In this document: one piece after another, positions 58,738-64,000 of the stretch | Position numbering within the stretch: position 1 is the first letter of the stretch | Layout: each line of letters opens with the position of its first letter | Source of the DNA: Blasia pusilla | Taxonomy: Eukaryota > Marchantiophyta > Marchantiopsida > Blasiales | Length of the DNA stretch: 64,000 bases | Direction of reading: 5' to 3' | NCBI GenBank assembly: GCA_050084515.1 | Contig: CM114271.1 | Span: forward strand, 1,054,001 to 1,118,000 | Translations under genes and position numbers: made by a program | Notes under the pieces: model-generated | Seen by the model: only the letters and a program-made list of their open reading frames with translations | Databases searched by the model: none | Told to the model about the DNA's origin: nothing

Positions 58738-58871
58738 TGTTTTTTGTGTGGTTTTGCCCGTGGTGCAACCACCATGCTAGTCTATAATGGATGTTCAAGG
58801 GGTGGCACATGGCATGTCTGACTCCACTTCTCACTTGGGTTCCTTAGGGATAATGCATGTGCGAGAGATGT
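58738..58871 (+). other. PHD-finger-like module at the gypsy integrase C-terminus
   Basis: CFLCG (58738-) and MLVYNGCSRG follow the integrase tail in frame. After a frameshift near 58800, WHMACLTPLLTWVP follows, then, past TAG and TAA codons, CMCERC (58854-58871). The spacing matches a C4HC3 PHD finger: CxxC, C (third Cys now Tyr, TGT to TAT), C, WHxxC, then CxxC. Chromoviruses carry a chromodomain at this place; a PHD finger would likewise read histone tails. Confidence 0.7.
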
Positions 58872-59071
58872 TCATAGAGTAGAGAGTACGTAGTCATAGA
58901 TTTAAACTTACGTCTATGACATGGACAAGACGACAACTAACGATGGGACCCCATGAGCATCCGACCTTTTTTTCTTTTAATGTCATAAAGATGTATGTCA
59001 CGATAGGGAGGAAATGATGGTTATATGGAGTTAGAGGCATCTATCGACCAACTAACTATGGGGGCGATTGG

Positions 59072-59700
59072 AGATATGTTGGTACTCGATCATCTCGATG
59101 ATTTCGATGCCATAAGTTTTTCTGTATATTCGGTGACATCGATGTATATTGTGTAGCATTGTATATGCGCACAATAATTGTTACGTCTTTAGGATGGATC
59201 GATGATTTTATGAAAGAGCGTCTTTGAGGATATTGGTGGGTCGTCTCAAGAGGTCGAGGATGACTTGTTGAGGCCACACGTAACCTGAGAAAACATGTTC
59301 CCTCCTTTGTTTCAGCTCATTTGGAGCCGTGTAGATAAATTGACTATTTTGGGTAAGTTACAACTTTTAGTATAGTTGACTTTCCACTTTGAGAAGTGGC
59401 CCTTCGCCCCCTACATCAGGTCAAGAGCTAAGGAGGTAACATGCGAGCATAGGCTACTGTGAAGAGAGCTTGGGAGATGGAAGGGGATATACCCAAGGAG
59501 AGAGAGCTTTGGAGCTCAATCTCTCTTTGTTGAAGATCTTAGCATCAAACGGCGGAGTTATGGTCCTTCTTCTTGCCTTGTGAGAAACCCAAGCCTCTCA
59601 TTAGAAGAGTGGGTTTGGTTTGGAACACACCGTATCAAAGTTGAACTTCTTTGAGATTTACTAAACTGTAGTGCATGGTGTATGATTGCCTGCTAACTAC
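59072..59700 (+). repeat. Possible gypsy 3' LTR (right end not fixed)
   Basis: It starts near TATGTTGGTACTCG after a purine-rich stretch. No second copy exists in the window to define the other end. Assigned only from position and the tract. Confidence 0.35.
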
Positions 59701-62700
59701 TAGCTTTCAAGTCTTTACTCAGCCAAAACTCATATGTGCTTGCTCATGCAATTTCACATTTATGCTCAACTAGGCATAGCATATCTATTTCATGTATTCA
59801 TGCTACTGATACAATAATGTTTGTATTTTTCTGATTCTCTGATCCCTTCATCAACGAGTCCAGGCCTTCTCGATGGCTCCTTTTTGGAAAACACAATGCT
59901 TTGAACACAACAGCAAAGTGAACTGCTCCCAACTACACAAGTGACCCCGTTTGGCCTCTAGACCAATTGGCAGCTACACTTATGCTCCCGGTTGGCCTCT
60001 GGATCAGCTTGACACTTGCTTCTATCTCGGCATCCCTCTCAACAAGATATAATGTCTACAAAGGAATTTCGTAGCATTACAAATGGCAACTAGAAGAAGA
60101 GCAATGAAAAGCATGCAAGGAAAGGGGAAGGGTATAGTGAAGAGTGGCACTTCATAGAAAAAGCACTATGGCGTGAAGCGTGCAGATGCTACGCCTTTGG
60201 AGAGCTACAAGTGGCCTCCAACAACACATGATGAGTGTATCCCATTGAGTGGCTATAAGAATTCTCGGTTGGCCATTAGCCCTATTTGGGGCACAAGGTA
60301 ACAAGGTTGAGTCGTTCAGAAGCTCCACTCTTTGGAGAGGCCCAAAGGGATTCCATACCTTTGTCAGATGGGGAGAGGGGTTAAGTGCATATAGGGTATT
60401 TCTTGAGGGATGTGAAAGATATGAATGTATCTGAGGAGGGCGTTCAGGCAATCCCACAATATCAATTGAAGAGGCCCACAAGTCAAAGATAAGTTGTAAT
60501 GGCGTCTACAAGAAGGGTCGGAGACACTAGTTCCAAATACCCAAGAGTTCTGGCCATCAATAGAATGCTCCCCACCCTTGAAGGATAAGGCAACTAAACC
60601 AATCCCATGAGTAACTCAAAAGCCTCGACAACCTAAAAGGGAACGACGCACGCTACTCAAACTAGAGATCCTGATGTGAGATGACCACTATTTCTCTATA
60701 ATTATCATAGTAACACTTTACGTTAGAGTAGGAAACCTAGCTTGCAATGAGAAGAATTTCCATTGAAGCAACATAGTTTTTCACTAATAGCATGTGTGGT
60801 TGGAATTTTTCTATTATGTCTCTAATGGAGAGAAGAGCTCGATGACTCTAAAATTTGGAGTCACATAGAGGTCTAATGCTTAAGAAAATTGTGCCCTAGA
60901 AAGAGAGCAAAGAAGTATATGTACTTTGAACCAGTAAGAGCCCACCCACGACCTAGATGAAGAAGCGAGAAGGTGACTAATACATCCACTTTTTTTGAGG
61001 CTAAAGAACGCATGACAATCAACCTCTCACAACCTTAGCAACCTATCCCAACAACATCAAAGAAATGAGCAAGGAGAGAGGCAAAAATCGATCCGTTATA
61101 AGACCATCAAGCCCTAGCTACGTTCTCCATTAACACTTGAGTGCACACCAGTTGTGAGGACATCTAGAAAGCACCCATGAACTCTTCAGACCTTGAAGCC
61201 TTGGAAACAAGACGAAGACTATCTTCGCGTTTCATATATGCAGATGCCCAAAATGCATCCACAAGCTCACCAAAAGTACACGAAATTGCAATCATTACAC
61301 AAACGAGCACACAAAGGAGGCAAAGCTTGGCTGCCTGGGGGATATAAATCTAGGACTAACGTGAGGGAGCCAACGACGGGCTTCCAGGTGGGAGCGATGT
61401 GGGAGCGGCTACACAAGCGACAATGTGAGCATCTCAGTAGGAATGCAAGGGAGGGGGGGGAGTAGCAGATAGAGCCGGATCAAAAGGCAACGCGCTATTT
61501 CCGCCTTCCGTGAGATGGGGCCTTTGGGGATGAGAGCGTATGCTCTCTCATCTCCAAAGAGAGCTCTGACCCCGATGGCTCTCACAACCATCAGGTCCGT
61601 CAATGAAGATGTAGATGTTAGATCTGCGTTGTTGATCTAACGGTGCAAGAATTGCCCTATCCATTTAGCGGTGCTTAGATGCAGCCGTTGTTAGATGGAT
61701 TCTTGGATCCTTGTTGGCTTTAGGGTTGGGGTTAGGCTAGGAGTAGGCTAGGGTGGGATTTTTTTAATATATTTTTTCAAGTAATCTTTTTCAAATAAAA
61801 TTTATTTTAAAATTGTATTCGAATTTTTTTACCTTGTCCTTTTTTACTTCTTACTCCCCTTCAAAATTTTCTCCTTCTTAGTTAGGTTTCTTTTAACTAT
61901 TTTTTCTACCATGTTTGTCTTACAAAATTTTATCTTATCCTCTATTTTACTTTTTACTCTCTTTCAAAAAACATTTCTTTCCTTCTTACTTAGATTTTTT
62001 TTCCTTTCATTCCATTTATACGAACTCCTCTTTGTTTTTTATTCTTCATATGTCGACTCTCGATCATATGTTGGTGGACATGGATAGACGACCGCTCGCT
62101 CTTATCACAAATATACCAATCCCTTCTTAGAGAACTGGAGGACAAGCCATCATATTGAATATTGATGGCCTTTACTTATTCCCCTTGGCGCTCGCATCTT
62201 TTGAGGGGGTGCTATGTAGGTTTGAAGTAACCTCACTTTCTTTGGAGCTTCTCCAAACCCGAAAGGTCTGCACCTCTCTCCTATGTGAACATAATTCATT
62301 TGTGCCATTTGTTAGTAGTGTTCAAATTTGGTATTTTTGGAGAAGCCTACTTTTTTTAGCGCCTTCCCTAACATTTATCGTGCACATTTCCACATTTTCT
62401 ATGTTGAATCCCTCTTCCATTAATTCCTACAAATCTACATAATTTTCACAAATTGGCACGTGTGGAGGCTCAAAAAAGAAGTTGTGTGTTTCGTGCATAG
62501 AAACTAACGCCCCAAGTGTAAATACGCCCTGTTCTATTGATTGAATCGTCTCCAACGTAAGTTCATTCCATCCACGATCATTTCTCATGCCAATATATTT
62601 TTGACCTTTATCTAAAGACTCTTATTTATAATTCTTATGTTTATTCAGACTCCCAATTTCCTCAAATCCCATAGACATACGTGATTTTTGAATGGTATTT

Positions 62701-63239
62701 TGTGGCAAAGTTCAGGAAAGGAAACGAGCCAATCGTGATGATAAATTGGCAATTCAACGACAAAAAAAGAGGACCTACCAACAAGAGTATAAGGGTTTCA
62801 CGTTCATTCCTCTTCTATTTTGGTAGTAGAGGTCATTTCAAGTCTTCAAAATATCCAACCACCAACTAATGGAAGTCCATCCATAAGGTCTTATATTCGA
62901 ACTTGTGTTTCCTTCTTTTTGTGCATCTTTGCTCTTAACCCTTCCACATTCATATCCAACTTTGTGTTCTTTCTAATCTTTGTAAACTTTCTCTCTTTTT
63001 GCAAGCCTCTCAATGATTGATGTAATGGTTTGGTAGATAGAATTATGGAGGTGGAGAAGATGAGTTCATTCAAAAATATTCTACAATTCAGGTACAAGAA
63101 GTTGCCACTTATGGATCGCCAAGAGTTCAATTACCTAGCATCTCACTCTATGAAGTTTCCGAGATTCCTACGACTAGGCAACAGTACAGACAACACCAAG
63201 AGATGAGTTAACTACCAATACCCTTATTCAAGATGGACT
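59701..63239. other. Unassigned repetitive-looking DNA
   Basis: No conserved domain. It contains short frames, a G run at 61452-61460, an imperfect hairpin at 61523-61557 (gagagc/gctctc stem extended by a gatgag/ctcatc pair), and a T-rich patch near 61760-62040. Its right part may be the 5' portion of the Helitron whose Rep frame begins near 63240. Confidence 0.3.
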
Positions 63240-64000
63240 ATTGGAGACTCAACATGAAGTCATCAATAATGCCTCAACTCTTCGCAATATTTGGAGTGAA
63301 GTAGTCTTAAGAGTGGATATTTTTCCATTTGCGCTTGATGAAAGCATGTTACCAATACAACGTGCCACTAACCCAAATGCCTGCACAATTTTCCCTTTGC
63401 CTAATATTGATAGAGTCGTAAGGGTTAACAAATTTTCTCAATATTGCAAGGAGACCAAACTTCCAAGAAAGTGATATTATGAAGTTGCGATTACAAAAGA
63501 GTTTCAATCCTACAAGTGGTCGTCATACAATGGGTCATATGATGGAAATATATCCATCATGCCGTGCTCTAGATTGGAAATATGAAATGGTGAGAGGTCC
63601 AAGTCTCATGACTCATCATATGGTATATGTTTTGACCATGGGAAGATATCTTTGCCCCTTTTGAAGGCATCTCCTCCATTCTTGAAATCATTGATTTTAG
63701 GTGTTGTTCCTATAGCTAGGAGTTTTTTTTTTCCTCATCCAAGAGTTTACAATTTTGCACTTCAACTAGCATATACTTGACACTTCAGGGTTCAAGGTAG
63801 GATCTATCATTCTATTGGACCCTTACATCTTGAGATGGGGACTAATCCCCAATTTTTTGTATTTTACATTCATGATACTATAAATGAATTGGAGAATGGT
63901 GAAAGAGTTATGTGTAGGTTTATTCATTTTAATTATAAGATCTTGAAAGGGATACAAGAGATATTCTATGAATGCAATCTATATGTCAATATTTTTTGTT
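63240..64000 (+). pseudogene. Helitron Rep/helicase N-terminal region, broken, runs off window
   Basis: PSCRALDWKYEM (about 63560) resembles the CxxCxALHW zinc motif that opens Helitron proteins, with the first Cys replaced by Tyr. In shifted frames HGKISLPLL and PPFLKSLI follow, then FRVQGRIYHSIGPLH (63784-) and NPQFFVFYIHDTINELEN, matching the Helitron_like_N domain. A TGA sits directly before that segment at 63778-63780. The Rep catalytic HUH motif and helicase would lie beyond the right edge. Confidence 0.65.

Larger units (their letters stand above)
56330..59071 (+). mobile_element. Decayed Ty3/gypsy retrotransposon, 5'-truncated pol
   Basis: Reverse transcriptase, RNase H and integrase pieces follow each other in gypsy order, with many stops and frameshifts. 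No gag, protease or 5' LTR was found, so the left part is missing or unrecognisable. A purine-rich stretch (gggggcgattggaga, 59059-59073) followed by TATGTTGG may mark the start of a 3' LTR. Confidence 0.85.

Noticed and set aside
1-64000. CRISPR array, bacterial operon or biosynthetic gene cluster
   Set aside because: The direct repeats lack CRISPR spacing, the genes are intron-containing plant genes, and the four functions do not form a pathway.
1-64000. tRNA, rRNA or snRNA genes
   Set aside because: No A/B boxes with a cloverleaf or known RNA core noticed on either strand by eye. A tRNAscan-SE or Infernal run would be decisive.

Overview
The window is nuclear DNA from a land plant. It holds four intron-containing protein genes of plant families, separated by long stretches of degraded retrotransposons, Helitron-type termini, microsatellites and unassigned intergenic DNA. 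I cannot name the species. Fairly long introns, about one gene per 16 kb, and the retroelement types fit a large-genome plant; a non-seed plant such as a bryophyte, fern or lycophyte is my low-confidence guess.

Layout. (1) 1625-11327 (+): a complete 15-exon MLO gene, a seven-transmembrane, calmodulin-binding protein of 624 aa. Its intron 2 holds tandem repeats that carry broken copies of the start of exon 3. (2) 13483-18868 (+): a complete but decayed Ty1/copia element with two LTRs and a 5-bp target duplication. (3) 20936-25277 (+): a four-exon GH31 secreted alpha-glucosidase/alpha-xylosidase (920 aa) with both catalytic aspartates. A tandem repeat array begins at its stop codon. (4) 27593-37589 (-): a 22-exon EDR2-like gene (780 aa; PH, START and DUF1336/EDR2_C regions). 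(5) 39600-47600: intergenic DNA with two Helitron-type ends, a hairpin and a probable non-LTR retroelement remnant. (6) 47620-55255 (-): a seven-exon FAD-dependent monooxygenase (444 aa) with one GC-AG intron. (7) 56330 to about 59700 (+): a decayed Ty3/gypsy pol whose integrase tail ends in a PHD-finger-like module. (8) 59700-63240: unassigned repetitive-looking DNA. (9) 63240-64000 (+): the start of a decayed Helitron Rep/helicase frame running off the window.

The exon models were built by hand from splice sites, reading phase and remembered family conservation. In all four genes every phase closes without an internal stop. Two of the genes, MLO and EDR2-like, belong to families known in flowering plants for powdery mildew susceptibility and cell-death control. 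The other two are a cell-wall or apoplastic glycosidase and a flavin monooxygenase. They do not form an operon or an obvious biosynthetic cluster. No tRNA, rRNA or CRISPR array was seen.
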